Below, in pieces: positions 31,681 through 42,954 of a stretch of 64,000 nt of DNA. Numbering within the stretch: the first letter of the stretch is position 1; each line of letters begins with the position of its first letter. Source of the stretch: Deinococcus grandis (GTDB taxonomy: Bacteria > Deinococcota > Deinococci > Deinococcales > Deinococcaceae); contig NZ_BCMS01000001.1 of assembly GCF_001485435.1 (NCBI RefSeq), forward strand, positions 2,179,501 to 2,243,500, in the 5' to 3' direction. Made by a program: the position numbers and the translations under genes. The notes below the pieces were generated by a model, which was given only the letters and a program-made list of their open reading frames with translations, searched no databases and had not been told where the DNA came from.

Positions 31681-32901
31681 TCAGCGGCGGGGGATCTGCC
31701 GGGTGAGGGTCAGGCCCAGGCCGAGCAGGGCCGCGCACAGGGCGACGAGGAGCGGCCAGCCTCCGGCGGCCCAGGCGAGTCCGCCGAGGACGCCGATGAC
31801 GCTGCTGCCGGCGTAGTAGGCGAGGAGGTACAGGGCGCTGGCGTGGCCCTTGTCGCGCCGGGCGAGCTGGCCGACGCTGCTGCTGGCGACGGCGTGCGTG
31901 ATGAAGAAGCCGACGGTGATCAGCGTGATGCCCAGGATGATCACGGGCAGGGGGGGCAGGAGCGTCAGGGCGAGTCCGGCGCTGCTGATGGTCAGCCCAG
32001 TGGTCAGCAGGGGGCGGCGGCCCCGGCGGTCGGCCGTGCGTCCGCCCCAGCCGGAGGCGGCGGAGCCGAGCAGGTACGTCAGGAAGATCAGGCTGATCGC
32101 GGCGGCGCTCAGGGCGTAGGGCGGGGCGTGCAGGCGGAAGCCGAGGTAGTTGAACGCGGCGACCATGACGCCCAGGTTCAGGAACCCCAGGGTGAACAGG
32201 GCGCCCAGGCCGGGGGTGCGCAGGTGAGCGGCCCAGCGGCGCAGGTGCTCTTGGGCGGGCGCGGCGGGGCGCGGCTGGAAACCGCGTGAGGGGGGAAGCA
32301 GCAGAGCGAATCCGGCGGCGCTGAGCAGGCCCGCGCCGGCCATGACGAGCAGTGCGGCGTGCCAGGAGGTGACGTCACCCAGCAGGCCGATGCAGACGCG
32401 GCCCATCATGCCGCCGAACGCGGTGCCGCCCACGTACTGCCCCATGGCGGCGCCCAGGTCGCGGGGGTGGATTTCCTCGGCGAGGTACGCCATGGCGACG
32501 GCGGGCACCCCGCCGAGGGCGAGGCCTTCCAGGGCGCGGCACAGGAGCAGCAGGGTCCAGGTGGGGGCCAGCGCGGCCAGTCCGTTCAGGAGCGCGGCGG
32601 CGAGCAGGGAGGTCAGCATGACGCGGCGGCGGCTGAAGGAGTCCGCGACGGCACTCATGATCAGGATGGACAGGGCGAGCGCGCCGGTCGTCAGGGACAT
32701 GCTCAGGGCACTCTGGGCGGGCGTGACGTGGAACGCGCGGGTGAATTCGGTCAGCAGGGGCTGCACGCAGTACACCAGTGAGAACGCGCTGAAGCCCGTC
32801 AGGAACAGCGCCGCGCCGATCCGGCGGTACTCGGGCGTGCCGCGCCGCACCGGCTCGCCCGTCAGGGTCGGGGCGGGGTGGGCGGGGCTCAGGACGGTCA
32901 T
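31681..32901 (-). CDS. MFS transporter (YnfM-like)
   Basis: 406-residue major facilitator with twelve predicted membrane segments. Visible: the loop 2-3 motif variant ADSFSRRRVMLTS, the equivalent in the second half (ADRRGRRPLLTTGL) and SLVYCVQPLLTEFTRAFHVTPAQSALSMSLTTGALA near the N-terminus, typical of the YnfM/arabinose-efflux-like subgroup. Substrate unknown; drug or metabolite export is usual for the group. The ATG is 7 nt from TACAGT (32909-32914), a leaderless layout. Divergent from a LysR gene, its probable regulator, with a palindrome between them. Confidence 0.88.
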   Translation of the reverse strand: MTVLSPAHPAPTLTGEPVRRGTPEYRRIGAALFLTGFSAFSLVYCVQPLLTEFTRAFHVTPAQSALSMSLTTGALALSILIMSAVADSFSRRRVMLTSLLAAALLNGLAALAPTWTLLLLCRALEGLALGGVPAVAMAYLAEEIHPRDLGAAMGQYVGGTAFGGMMGRVCIGLLGDVTSWHAALLVMAGAGLLSAAGFALLLPPSRGFQPRPAAPAQEHLRRWAAHLRTPGLGALFTLGFLNLGVMVAAFNYLGFRLHAPPYALSAAAISLIFLTYLLGSAASGWGGRTADRRGRRPLLTTGLTISSAGLALTLLPPLPVIILGITLITVGFFITHAVASSSVGQLARRDKGHASALYLLAYYAGSSVIGVLGGLAWAAGGWPLLVALCAALLGLGLTLTRQIPRR

Positions 32902-32926
32902 GCCCCCGACTGTAGGCTCCGCCCGG

Positions 32927-32938
32927 TCAGACGTCTAA
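32927..32938. promoter_or_regulatory. Palindrome between MFS and LysR genes, probable LysR operator
   Basis: TCAGACGTCTAA, a near-perfect 12 bp palindrome, lies in the 71 bp divergent region between the MFS -10 box (32909-32914) and the LysR -10 box (TATGCT, 32961-32966). Position and form suit a LysR-type regulator acting on both genes. Confidence 0.5.
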
Positions 32939-32972
32939 TACGCGCGGCTGGGCATGGCCATATGCTGCGCGT

Positions 32973-33857
32973 ATGGAGTTGCGGCAGGTGCGGTACTTCC
33001 TGACGGTCGCGGAGGAGGGAAACGTGACGCGGGCCGCCGCGCGGCTGGGCATGGCGCAGCCGCCCCTGAGTGGGCAGATCCGCGCGCTGGAACGCGAACT
33101 GGGCGCGGCGCTGTTTCACCGGACGCCCCGCGGCGTGGAGCTGACCGAGGCGGGCCGCGCTTTCCAGGCCGAGGTGGCGGGCATTCCCGCGCAGCTGGAC
33201 CGCGCCGCCGTCGAGACCGGGCGGGCCGCGCGGGGCGAGACGGGCGCGCTGCGGGTGGGCTTCACGGGCGCGGCGGGGATCGACCCGGCGGTGCAGGACG
33301 TGATCCGCGCGTTCCGGCGCACGTACCCGCAGGTCAGCCTGACCCTGACCGAGAAGAACACCGAGGCGCTCGTCGCGGACCTGCGCGCGCACGTGCTGGA
33401 CGCGGCGTTCGTGCGCGCCACCCCGGACTACGCGCAGGAGTTCCGCGTGACCGAGGTGGCGTGCAGTGAACTGGTCGCGGTGCTCCCCGAGGATCACCCG
33501 GCGGCGAACGCCGACCGCATTGCGCTGGAGGCGCTGCGGGACGATCCGTTCATCCTCACGCCGCGCGCGGTGGGTCCGGCGCTGCATGACGCGGTGCTGG
33601 CCGCGTGCCGCGCGGCGGGGTTCGAGGCGCGGCCCGGGCAGACCGCCCCGCAGATGATGTCGGTGGTCAGTCTGGTGGCGGCGGGCCTGGGCGTGTCGCT
33701 GGTGCCGGCCGCGATGCGGCACCTGCACCTGCGCGGCTGCGTGTACCGCGACCTGCTGGGCGGGGGGCCGCGCGTGACGCTGTCCCTGGCGTCGCAGCGG
33801 GTGGAGCGGTCGGTGATCGTCCGGAACTTCCTGGCCCTCGCCGCGCCCGGGGCGTGA
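32973..33857 (+). CDS. LysR-family transcriptional regulator
   Basis: 294 residues. N-terminal winged helix-turn-helix MELRQVRYFLTVAEEGNVTRAAARLGMAQPPLSGQIRALERELGAALFHRTPRGVELTEAG, then the periplasmic-binding-like effector domain starting RGETGALRVGFTG and containing LVAVLPEDHPAA. The effector is unknown. The TATGCT box is 6 nt before the ATG, so the transcript is probably leaderless. Divergent arrangement with the MFS exporter suggests it controls that gene and itself. Confidence 0.93.
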   Translation: MELRQVRYFLTVAEEGNVTRAAARLGMAQPPLSGQIRALERELGAALFHRTPRGVELTEAGRAFQAEVAGIPAQLDRAAVETGRAARGETGALRVGFTGAAGIDPAVQDVIRAFRRTYPQVSLTLTEKNTEALVADLRAHVLDAAFVRATPDYAQEFRVTEVACSELVAVLPEDHPAANADRIALEALRDDPFILTPRAVGPALHDAVLAACRAAGFEARPGQTAPQMMSVVSLVAAGLGVSLVPAAMRHLHLRGCVYRDLLGGGPRVTLSLASQRVERSVIVRNFLALAAPGA

Positions 33858-33892
33858 CGGTCGGGCCAGATCCGGTCAGGAGAGGTGTCTGG

Positions 33893-34399
33893 TCAGGAGA
33901 GGTGTTCGGCGAGGCGGTCCCACGTCTCGCTGATGCCCTGCAGCATCCCCATGTCCATGACGGCCTGCAGGTCCTCCGGGCGGACGTACGTGGAGCGGCT
34001 GGTGACGCGCGTGCCGCCGGGAACGGCCTCGAAGGTCAGGTCGGCCAGCGTGGCGGGCATCTGGTCGTTGATGGCGCCGTGCTCGTCGCTGAAGTGGTCG
34101 GTGTAGGTCAGGCGGGTGGGAGCCTCGATGCGCTCGTACACGCCCAGGCCCCAGCTGTTCATGCCGTGGAAGTCGCCCTGTGCGGGGTCGGTGCAGGTCA
34201 TGCAGTAGTGCCAGCGGCCGCCGGGGCGCAGGTCAACGGTGCAGTGCGTGAGGGTCCAGCCGCGCGGCCCCCACCAGTGCTTCAGGTGCTCGGCCTGCGT
34301 GAACGCCGCGAAGACGCGGTCAGGCGTGGCGGCGAAGGTGCGTTCCAGCACGAGGGTCCGTGCGTCTTCGATGCGGTGGTCGAGGGCAGCGTGCGTCAT
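33893..34399 (-). CDS. SRPBCC/AHSA1-like domain protein
   Basis: 168 residues of the activator-of-Hsp90-ATPase homology (AHSA1/START-like) family: LVLERTFAATPDRVFAAFTQAEHLKHWWGPRGWTLT, then GGRWHYCMTC and RLTYTDHFSDE, ending with GISETWDRLAEHL. Small hydrophobic-pocket proteins of this type are often co-encoded with ArsR repressors, as here (4 bp ATGA overlap). The stop codon lies in the second of two direct 15 bp copies of GGTCAGGAGAGGTGT (33874-33888 and 33891-33905). Function unknown. Confidence 0.9.
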   Translation of the reverse strand: MTHAALDHRIEDARTLVLERTFAATPDRVFAAFTQAEHLKHWWGPRGWTLTHCTVDLRPGGRWHYCMTCTDPAQGDFHGMNSWGLGVYERIEAPTRLTYTDHFSDEHGAINDQMPATLADLTFEAVPGGTRVTSRSTYVRPEDLQAVMDMGMLQGISETWDRLAEHLS

Positions 34400-34776
34400 G
34401 GGGAACCTCCGGGTTCATCTGGGTCGGGTGCGGGGTCTTCGGGTGGGAGGGAGCGCAGGTAGTCGTCCAGCCGGTCCAGTCGCTCCTCCCAGAGGGGGCG
34501 GTAGCGGGTCAGCCACTCGTCGAGGTCACGAAAGGGCGTGGGGCGCAGGTGGGCGATGCGGCGGTTGGCCTGGGGTTCCATGTGGACCAGTCCGGCGTCC
34601 GTGAGGACGCGCAGGTGCTTGGACGTCTGCGGCTGGCGCAGGCCGAGCCGGTCGGCGATCTCGCCGACGCTGTGAGGCCGTTCGCGCAGTAGTTCGACGA
34701 TCTGGAAGCGGTGCGGGTCGGCCAGGGCGGTGAAGGTGTGGTGGTTCAAGTGGCGCGTGACCTCCTTCTGGTGCAT
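34396..34776 (-). CDS. ArsR-family transcriptional repressor
   Basis: 126 residues: winged helix-turn-helix FTALADPHRFQIVELLRERPHSVGEIADRLGLRQPQTSKHLRVLTDAGLVHMEPQANRRIAHLRP. The Cys metal site of ArsR/SmtB (ELCVCDL) is absent, so it is of the non-metal SdpR-like kind. It is the first gene of a two-gene unit with the AHSA1-like protein. Its promoter (34791-34820) contains a 10 bp palindrome, a likely autoregulatory site. No ribosome binding site is seen before the ATG; the leader would be only a few nucleotides. Confidence 0.92.
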   Translation of the reverse strand: MHQKEVTRHLNHHTFTALADPHRFQIVELLRERPHSVGEIADRLGLRQPQTSKHLRVLTDAGLVHMEPQANRRIAHLRPTPFRDLDEWLTRYRPLWEERLDRLDDYLRSLPPEDPAPDPDEPGGSP

Positions 34777-34790
34777 TCTGTTGTAGGCAG

Positions 34791-34820
34791 ATTATGCCAC
34801 CGACGGAATATTCCTGTCAA
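34791..34820 (-). promoter_or_regulatory. Promoter and probable operator of the arsR-type gene
   Basis: On the reverse strand, TTGACA (34815-34820), 18 nt spacer, CATAAT (34791-34796). Immediately after the -35 the spacer contains the perfect palindrome GGAATATTCC (34805-34814), well placed for autorepression. Confidence 0.75.
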
Positions 34821-34876
34821 GGCATATAGGTGCTCACCAGGGCCGCCCGGGCGCGCGACCCAGTGTCCAAGTGTCC

Positions 34877-34938
34877 AAAGGTCAGAGAGTCTGAGAAAAA
34901 AGCAGTGTGGCTAGTCGCTCTCAGACCCTTTGACCTTT
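34877..34938. repeat. Two-part inverted repeat upstream of the CDF gene 3' end
   Basis: AAAGGTCA (34877-34884) and GTCTGAGA (34889-34896) are matched by TCTCAGAC (34919-34926) and TGACCTTT (34931-34938), giving a stem with a 4 nt internal loop on each side and a 22 nt apical loop. It fills the space between the divergently placed ends of the ArsR and CDF genes, preceded by the short direct repeat GTGTCCAA (34863-34878). It could be a terminator-like structure or a small mobile repeat. Confidence 0.6.
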
Positions 34939-34974
34939 CGACTTCTTGACGCCCTGCCCCTCTCCCCCATTCGC

Positions 34975-35955
34975 TCAGGGGTGCAGCGCCGCCCCACCGG
35001 TCGCGTGGGCGTCCGGCCCTTCGATCTGCACGGTGCTGTGCGCGATGCCGAAGCGGGCGGCGACCTCCTCCACCTCGCGCAGGAGGGTGTCGCCTGCCGT
35101 CGGGGCGACCAGATGCGCCGTCAGGTTGTTCACGCCGCCCGTCACGCTCCAGACGTGCAGGTCGTGAACGTCGTCCACGCCGGGCAGGGCGCGCAGTTCG
35201 GCACGCAGGGCATTCAGGTCCAGGCCGCGCGGGACGCCCTCCAGCAGGACGTTCACGCTGGCGCGCAGCAGCGCCCAGGTGCGGGGCAGCACCCACAGGC
35301 CGATGCCCGCGCCGAGCAGCGGGTCCACCCACGTCCAGCCGGTGAAGCGGATCAGCAGCGCGCCGACGATCACGGCGACGCTGCCCAGCAGGTCCCCCAT
35401 GACTTCCAGGTACGCCGAGCGCATGTTCAGGCTCTCGCCCTGCCCTCCGGCCAGGATGCGGGCGCTGATCAGGTTCACGATCAGGCCCAGCACCGCGACG
35501 ATCAGCATGGGGGTGGCCTGCACCTCGACCGGCTGCGCGAAGCGGCGCGCGGCCTCGACCAGCACGTAGATCCCCACGGCGAACAGCGCCCCGGCGTTCA
35601 GGGCGGCGGCCAGCACCTCTGCCCGGCGGTACCCGAAGGTGCGCCGGGCGTCGGCGGGCCGCGCGCCCACCCGGAGGGCCAGCAGCGACAGGGCCAGCGC
35701 CGCCGCGTCGGTCAGCATGTGCCCTGCGTCGCTCAGCAGCGCCAGACTGCCGGACAGGACCGCGTACACGACCTCCACGATCAGGAACCCGCCCGTCAGC
35801 AGCAGGGCGAGGGTCAGCTGCCGCGCGTTCGCGTTCGCGCCGTGGTTGTGGTCGTGCCCGCCATAGCCCTGCCCGGCGTGCCCAGGCTCGTTGTGCCCGT
35901 GCATGTGGTCATGATCGTGCCCGGCGTGGTCGTGGTCGGCGGCCCCTCTCGTCAT
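34975..35955 (-). CDS. Cation diffusion facilitator (CzcD-like metal exporter)
   Basis: 326 residues. A His-rich cytoplasmic N-terminus (HDHAGHDHDHMHGHNEPGHAG) precedes six membrane helices (first LTLALLLTGGFLIVEVVYAVLSGSLALLSDAGHMLTD) and a C-terminal cytoplasmic domain (LPGVDDVHDLHVWSVTGG, HSTVQIE). The first transport-site pair HxxxD is present in GHMLTD; in helix V the usual His is Glu (LEVMGD), a variant found in part of the family that may affect metal choice among Zn, Cd, Co and Mn. ATG 35955 was chosen because it begins at the His-rich segment; the longer frame belongs to the neighbour. A 10 bp hairpin sits 7 nt before the start. Confidence 0.92.
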   Translation of the reverse strand: MTRGAADHDHAGHDHDHMHGHNEPGHAGQGYGGHDHNHGANANARQLTLALLLTGGFLIVEVVYAVLSGSLALLSDAGHMLTDAAALALSLLALRVGARPADARRTFGYRRAEVLAAALNAGALFAVGIYVLVEAARRFAQPVEVQATPMLIVAVLGLIVNLISARILAGGQGESLNMRSAYLEVMGDLLGSVAVIVGALLIRFTGWTWVDPLLGAGIGLWVLPRTWALLRASVNVLLEGVPRGLDLNALRAELRALPGVDDVHDLHVWSVTGGVNNLTAHLVAPTAGDTLLREVEEVAARFGIAHSTVQIEGPDAHATGGAALHP

Positions 35956-35962
35956 GCCCCGA

Positions 35963-35997
35963 GGGTCGCACCCACCGTCCCCCGGCAGGTGCGACCC
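35963..35997 (-). promoter_or_regulatory. Stable hairpin directly upstream of the CDF start
   Basis: GGGTCGCACC (35963-35972) pairs perfectly with GGTGCGACCC (35988-35997); loop 15 nt. On the reverse strand it ends 7 nt before the CDF ATG, where a ribosome binding site would be, and has no T-run. It may therefore influence translation as well as closing the upstream operon. Confidence 0.5.
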
Positions 35998-36029
35998 CCA
36001 TTCATGTGACGTGCACTCAGGAGTGCGGT

Positions 36030-36548
36030 TCAGTCCAGCACGGGCACGCCCCGCGCGGCGAGCGCCTGCGCGAAGGCGTCGGGGTCGGCAGGCGTCAGGT
36101 AGTACGGGGTACCGCCCCGCTCGACGATCAGGCCGCCGCGCGTATTGGACGCGATGGCCTGCACATTCTGGTACCCGGCCCCCGTGAAGGTGTAGGTCCC
36201 GGTGTGGTAGCCGGGCAGGCCCACCCCGCCCATCTTCAGGCCCAGCCCGCCGTCGGTGCGGCGCATGCGCAGTTCGCGGTACGGCCACTCGAAGGTGCCG
36301 GAGAAGCGGCTGACACGCAGGCCCGTGTCGGTCAGGGTGTACGAGAGCCGCCGGGGCAGCTGCACGAACAGGGCGGCCAGCCCCACACCCAGCAGGGTCA
36401 GGGCCACGCTGCCCGCCACCGGCAGGGGCTTCTCGGCGCTCTCGTCCGGGATCCAGGCAGTCACGATCAGGAGCAGGGGCGCCAGCCACACCAGCGCCCG
36501 GAACCAGACGGGCGAGGTGGGCGGCGCGACGAAAATTGGGGCAGTCAT
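36030..36548 (-). CDS. Membrane protein with bacterial PH-like domain
   Basis: 172 residues: two N-terminal membrane helices (WFRALVWLAPLLLIVTAWI and LPVAGSVALTLLGVGLAALFV), then a soluble domain with YTLTDTGLRVSRFSGTFEWPYRELRMRR and YLTPADPDAFAQALAARG, which resembles the bacterial PH (bPH) domains of small membrane proteins. Function unknown. Begins 4 nt after the radA stop and is probably translated from the same message. Confidence 0.72.
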   Translation of the reverse strand: MTAPIFVAPPTSPVWFRALVWLAPLLLIVTAWIPDESAEKPLPVAGSVALTLLGVGLAALFVQLPRRLSYTLTDTGLRVSRFSGTFEWPYRELRMRRTDGGLGLKMGGVGLPGYHTGTYTFTGAGYQNVQAIASNTRGGLIVERGGTPYYLTPADPDAFAQALAARGVPVLD

Positions 36549-36552
36549 ACCG

Positions 36553-37924
<1,372 letters not shown>

Positions 37925-37932
<8 letters not shown>

Positions 37933-38206
37933 GCGCGCCGGGGCGGCCGTCCGCCCGCCAGTAGGTCCCGTCCTGCGTGGCGAGGTAATCGCCGTCCACG
38001 AGTTCGGTCAGCAGGAAGCTGGGGTCTTCCAGGGTGCTGTGGTCGGCGAGGATCTGCTCGGCCTGCCCCTGGTCGTAGGACACGCCGGGTTCGAACAGCC
38101 CGGTCAGGTAGTCGAGGATGGCGAGCTGGTGCGCGCGGCGGCGGTCGCTGGGCCACCCGGTGATGCGGCCGTGTTCGTCCTGGAAATCGAGAATGCTCTT
38201 CGTCAT
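37925..38206 (-). CDS. DUF2087-family small protein
   Basis: 93 residues; the segment PSDRRRAHQLAILDYLTGLFEPGVSYDQGQAEQILADHSTLEDPSFLLTELVDGDYLATQDGTYWRAD matches the DUF2087 winged-helix-like family, probably a nucleic-acid-binding or regulatory domain. It precedes radA with an 8 bp overlap and so heads a three-gene operon with radA and the PH-domain protein. TAGCAT (38213-38218) lies 6 nt before the ATG, the leaderless layout. Its role next to radA is unknown. Confidence 0.8.
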
Positions 38207-38294
38207 CCCGCCATGCTACCGGACGCGCGGCCCACTGATGGTTCCCGGCGGCCGCATTGACGCGCCCGGCCCACGCAGGGAACGATGGACTCAT

Positions 38295-38424
38295 ACGGAT
38301 TCCGTCTGTTTCGTTAACAACCCGGAAGGGCGCCGGGTTGCCAACTCCACGCCCGGAACCCGTTTTTCTCCTGCTCGCTCCGCTCGGGTTGAAAGTTATT
38401 GCAAACCTTTCAACCGGAGTCCAT
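38295..38424 (-). repeat. Dispersed small repeat, copy B
   Basis: A 130 bp copy in inverse orientation to copies A and C. Read on the reverse strand it has the first stem GGTTGAAAG / CTTTCAACC, the GAGCGGAGCGAG block and the second stem CAACCCGG / CCGGGTTG, closed by a CGGAATCCGT-type end. It lies between the divergent DUF2087 and stalk-domain genes, 92 bp before the latter's start. Confidence 0.9.
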
Positions 38425-38515
38425 ATCACCCCCCGCGCGCGTGATCACGGCCCGATCATGCCCCGCCGCGCACACTGCCCCCATGCCCGCCCAGACGCGG
38501 GAAAGGAGAGTCCCC

Positions 38516-39196
38516 ATGACCCAGCGTGCCCCCACCGCCCGTTCCCTGACCGTCCTGTCCCTGTCCGCCGCCGCGCTGCTGGGCGTCGCGGTGGCCGCCA
38601 CCACCAGCGTCCGCTTCTTCATCAACGGGCGGGCCGCCGCGAACGCCATCAGCGTGAACGGCACCACGTACGTCCCGGTGGCCGCGCTGAAGGCCGCCGG
38701 GCTGAACGTCACCGTGACCGGCGGGCGGGTGGACCTGAACCTCCCGGCGGGTGCCGGCGGGCAGAATCAGGTGGCGGCCGTGAGCGGCTGCCTGGGCGAG
38801 ACGCTGTTCAACGGCGTGTGGCGCTTCCGCGTGACGGACATCCGGGCCGTGCCCAGCACGTACAACAACCGCCCCGGATTCGAGATCACCGCCGAACTCC
38901 GCAACGCCACCGAGCAGAGCCTCGACCTGACCGGCACCGGCTTCGGCCTCACGAACGTGAACCTCGCCTTCGCGGACGGCACGACCAGCAGCGTCGAGAG
39001 CGTCGCCCCGAACCGCGACGGCTGGGACCACAACCGCGCCGTGCTGCCCGCCGCGACGTACGCCGTGAAGGCGCAGGTGCCCGGCAGCGGCACCCCCACG
39101 AAACTCGTGTACCTCCGCGCCGGGAACGTGAAGTCGGGACTGCCGTGGACCACCCCGGACCCCGCCTTCCGCGTGGACCTCACCTGCCGGAAGTGA
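38516..39196 (+). CDS. Secreted protein with stalk-like domain; paralogue of the 28204 gene
   Basis: 226 residues. ATG 38516 has AAAGGAGAG at 5 nt and gives a signal peptide MTQRAPTARSLTVLSLSAAALLGVAVAA; frames extending back to 38399 enter the repeat copy B. A stalk (Cu-amine-oxidase N-terminal-like) domain, FFINGRAAANAISVNGTTYVPVAALKAAGL, is followed by a domain shared with the 28204 product: CLGETLFNGVWRFRVTDIRAVP ... DPAFRVDLTCRK. The central WLG-type segments (FEITAELRNATEQSLDLTGTGF) align too. Flanked by inverted copies B and C of the small repeat. Confidence 0.8.
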   Translation: MTQRAPTARSLTVLSLSAAALLGVAVAATTSVRFFINGRAAANAISVNGTTYVPVAALKAAGLNVTVTGGRVDLNLPAGAGGQNQVAAVSGCLGETLFNGVWRFRVTDIRAVPSTYNNRPGFEITAELRNATEQSLDLTGTGFGLTNVNLAFADGTTSSVESVAPNRDGWDHNRAVLPAATYAVKAQVPGSGTPTKLVYLRAGNVKSGLPWTTPDPAFRVDLTCRK

Positions 39197-39201
39197 ATAA
39201 T

Positions 39202-39333
39202 ACGGACTCCGATTGAATGGGCTGCAAAGACCATTCAATCCGAGCGGACGCGAGAAGGAGCAACACGGGTTCCGGACGTGGAGCCGGCAATCCGGTGAAG
39301 TTCCGGATTGTTGGCGAAACAAACGGAATCCGT
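39202..39333 (+). repeat. Dispersed small repeat, copy C
   Basis: A 132 bp copy in the orientation of A. Termini ACGGACTCCG and CGGAATCCGT. First stem GATTGAATGG / CCATTCAATC, second stem CAATCCGG / CCGGATTG; both differ in sequence from the other copies while keeping pairing. It begins 5 nt after the stop of the stalk-domain gene and lies at the 3' ends of two convergent genes. Confidence 0.9.
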
Positions 39334-39340
39334 AGAAGGA

Positions 39341-39366
39341 GGGGCCACAGCGAATGCCGTGGCCCC
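39341..39366 (-). terminator. Terminator of clpC
   Basis: GGGGCCAC (39341-39348) pairs with GTGGCCCC (39359-39366), loop 10 nt, 13 nt beyond the clpC stop on the reverse strand; followed there by TCCTTCT. Confidence 0.65.
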
Positions 39367-39379
39367 TTCAAGATGGAGG

Positions 39380-41620
<2,241 letters not shown>

Positions 41621-41863
41621 GGGAACCCCCTAGGGAAAGCGCGGCAGGGGCGCAGTGAGCGGTGACAGGGACAGGTCGGCTGTCGCAGCGGAGAGGGGCG
41701 CGGAGGGAACGTGCGTGGTGACAGCCTGAGTGTAGGGTAGCGCCGCCCCCCGGCGGAAGGCTGGGGAAACCTTACGATCTGCGCACATCTGTCCCACACC
41801 CGGGACTGTAGCGCGAGCGTCCTGACGGTCTTCTTTCCCGGCGCGCGGGCTACCCTGGTCAGC

Positions 41864-42265
41864 GTGAGCGACGACCCCACACCCCGCGCCCGTGACGTGA
41901 TCTTCGGTTCGCAGCAGGACCGCATCCAGCGGCGCCTGGACGACCTGGACCCCGACCTGGGCGGGTACATCCGCGACTTCGCGTACGACACGGTGTACGA
42001 CCGGCCCGACCTGGACCTGAAGACCAAGGAACTCATCGCGTGCGCGCTGCTGGTGTCGCTGGGCAGCCCGCCGGAGCTGCGTACGCACCTGCGCGGCGCG
42101 CTGAACGCCGGGGCGACCGAGGCCGAGCTGCGCGGCGCGCTGATGATGTGCGTGCCGTACCTGGGCTTCCCCCGGACGGTCGCCGCCTTCGAGGTGCTGC
42201 GCCAGCACCTGGGAAAGCAAAGACCGGCCCCCACGCGGGAGGCCGGTCCGGATGACGCAGGTTAG
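41864..42265 (+). CDS. Carboxymuconolactone decarboxylase (CMD)-family protein
   Basis: 133 residues, helical, cytoplasmic. The CMD core is visible: FAYDTVYDRPDLDLKTKELIACALLVSLGSPPELRTHLRGALNAGATEAELRGALMMCVPYLGFPRTVAAFEVL. The CxxC redox pair of AhpD is missing, so a peroxidase role is unlikely; it is closer to gamma-carboxymuconolactone decarboxylases, but the substrate cannot be told. Leaderless-type start: TACCCT (41851-41856) 7 nt before GTG. Its stop overlaps that of the convergent outer-membrane gene. Confidence 0.87.
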   Translation: MSDDPTPRARDVIFGSQQDRIQRRLDDLDPDLGGYIRDFAYDTVYDRPDLDLKTKELIACALLVSLGSPPELRTHLRGALNAGATEAELRGALMMCVPYLGFPRTVAAFEVLRQHLGKQRPAPTREAGPDDAG

Positions 42266-42954
42266 AAGCTGGTCTTCACGCCGATGCGGGCCTTGAAGAC
42301 GGTGCCGGGGCGCACGAAGCGATCATCATACGCGGCGTAATCGGCTGAGCCCGGAGCGTAGGTACCGGCCGCGTTGGTATTGCTGCCGCCGGTGGTTATG
42401 CTTGACTTGAAGTAGTGGTCGACGCCCAGGTCACCCACGAGGCTCAGGCCGCCGGTCAGGGCGTAGCTGACCATGACCCCAGCACCCAGGCCGAAGGCGT
42501 TGCTGGTGTAGGTGACGTTGCCGTCGCTGCCGTAGTCCTCAACCGAGCGGAACATGCCGTAACGGCCGCCGCCGTAGAAGGTAGCGTCCACGCCGGGGCT
42601 GAGTTCACCCAGGTCATATGTACCGTCCAGCGAGACACTCGTATAGCTGCCGTATTCGGTCGCACCGATATTCTGTTTGAGATCGCCAAAAGTGAATGGG
42701 CCTGTTCCATCCGCAGGTCCGGGCGCAGTCCCGTCGTTGTTATCGTTAATGGCGTCGGCGGCGCGGGTGTAGGACACCCCGGCCTTGACGCCGACGGGAC
42801 CGGCGACGTTGGGGGCGTGCACGAAGAACTCACCGCTGAGGCCGCCGGCGTACCCGCCGGTGAGGCCGAGTTCGACGCCACTGAGGCTCTGGGCGCCCGC
42901 GGTGGCGGTGGTGGCGGCGATGGTCAGCAGGGTCATGGGCAGCAGCTTCTTCAT
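42262..42954 (-). CDS. Probable outer-membrane beta-barrel protein
   Basis: 230 residues with signal peptide MKKLLPMTLLTIAATTATAGA. The mature part is Gly/Tyr-rich with alternating hydrophobic residues (GVELGLTGGYAGGLSGEFFVHAPNVAGPVGVKAGVSYTRAAD ... AFGLGAGVMVSYALTGGLSLVGDLGVDHYF) and ends in Phe (RIGVKTSF), the classic barrel C-terminus. No specific family is recognised; it may be a small Deinococcus surface barrel. ATG 42954 starts the signal peptide; the longer frame to 43029 adds an unlikely extension. Confidence 0.78.
   Translation of the reverse strand: MKKLLPMTLLTIAATTATAGAQSLSGVELGLTGGYAGGLSGEFFVHAPNVAGPVGVKAGVSYTRAADAINDNNDGTAPGPADGTGPFTFGDLKQNIGATEYGSYTSVSLDGTYDLGELSPGVDATFYGGGRYGMFRSVEDYGSDGNVTYTSNAFGLGAGVMVSYALTGGLSLVGDLGVDHYFKSSITTGGSNTNAAGTYAPGSADYAAYDDRFVRPGTVFKARIGVKTSF

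Noticed and set aside
38399..38515. N-terminal extension of the second stalk-domain protein
   Set aside because: The extension is read from repeat B; the ATG at 38516 has AAAGGAG and begins a proper signal peptide.
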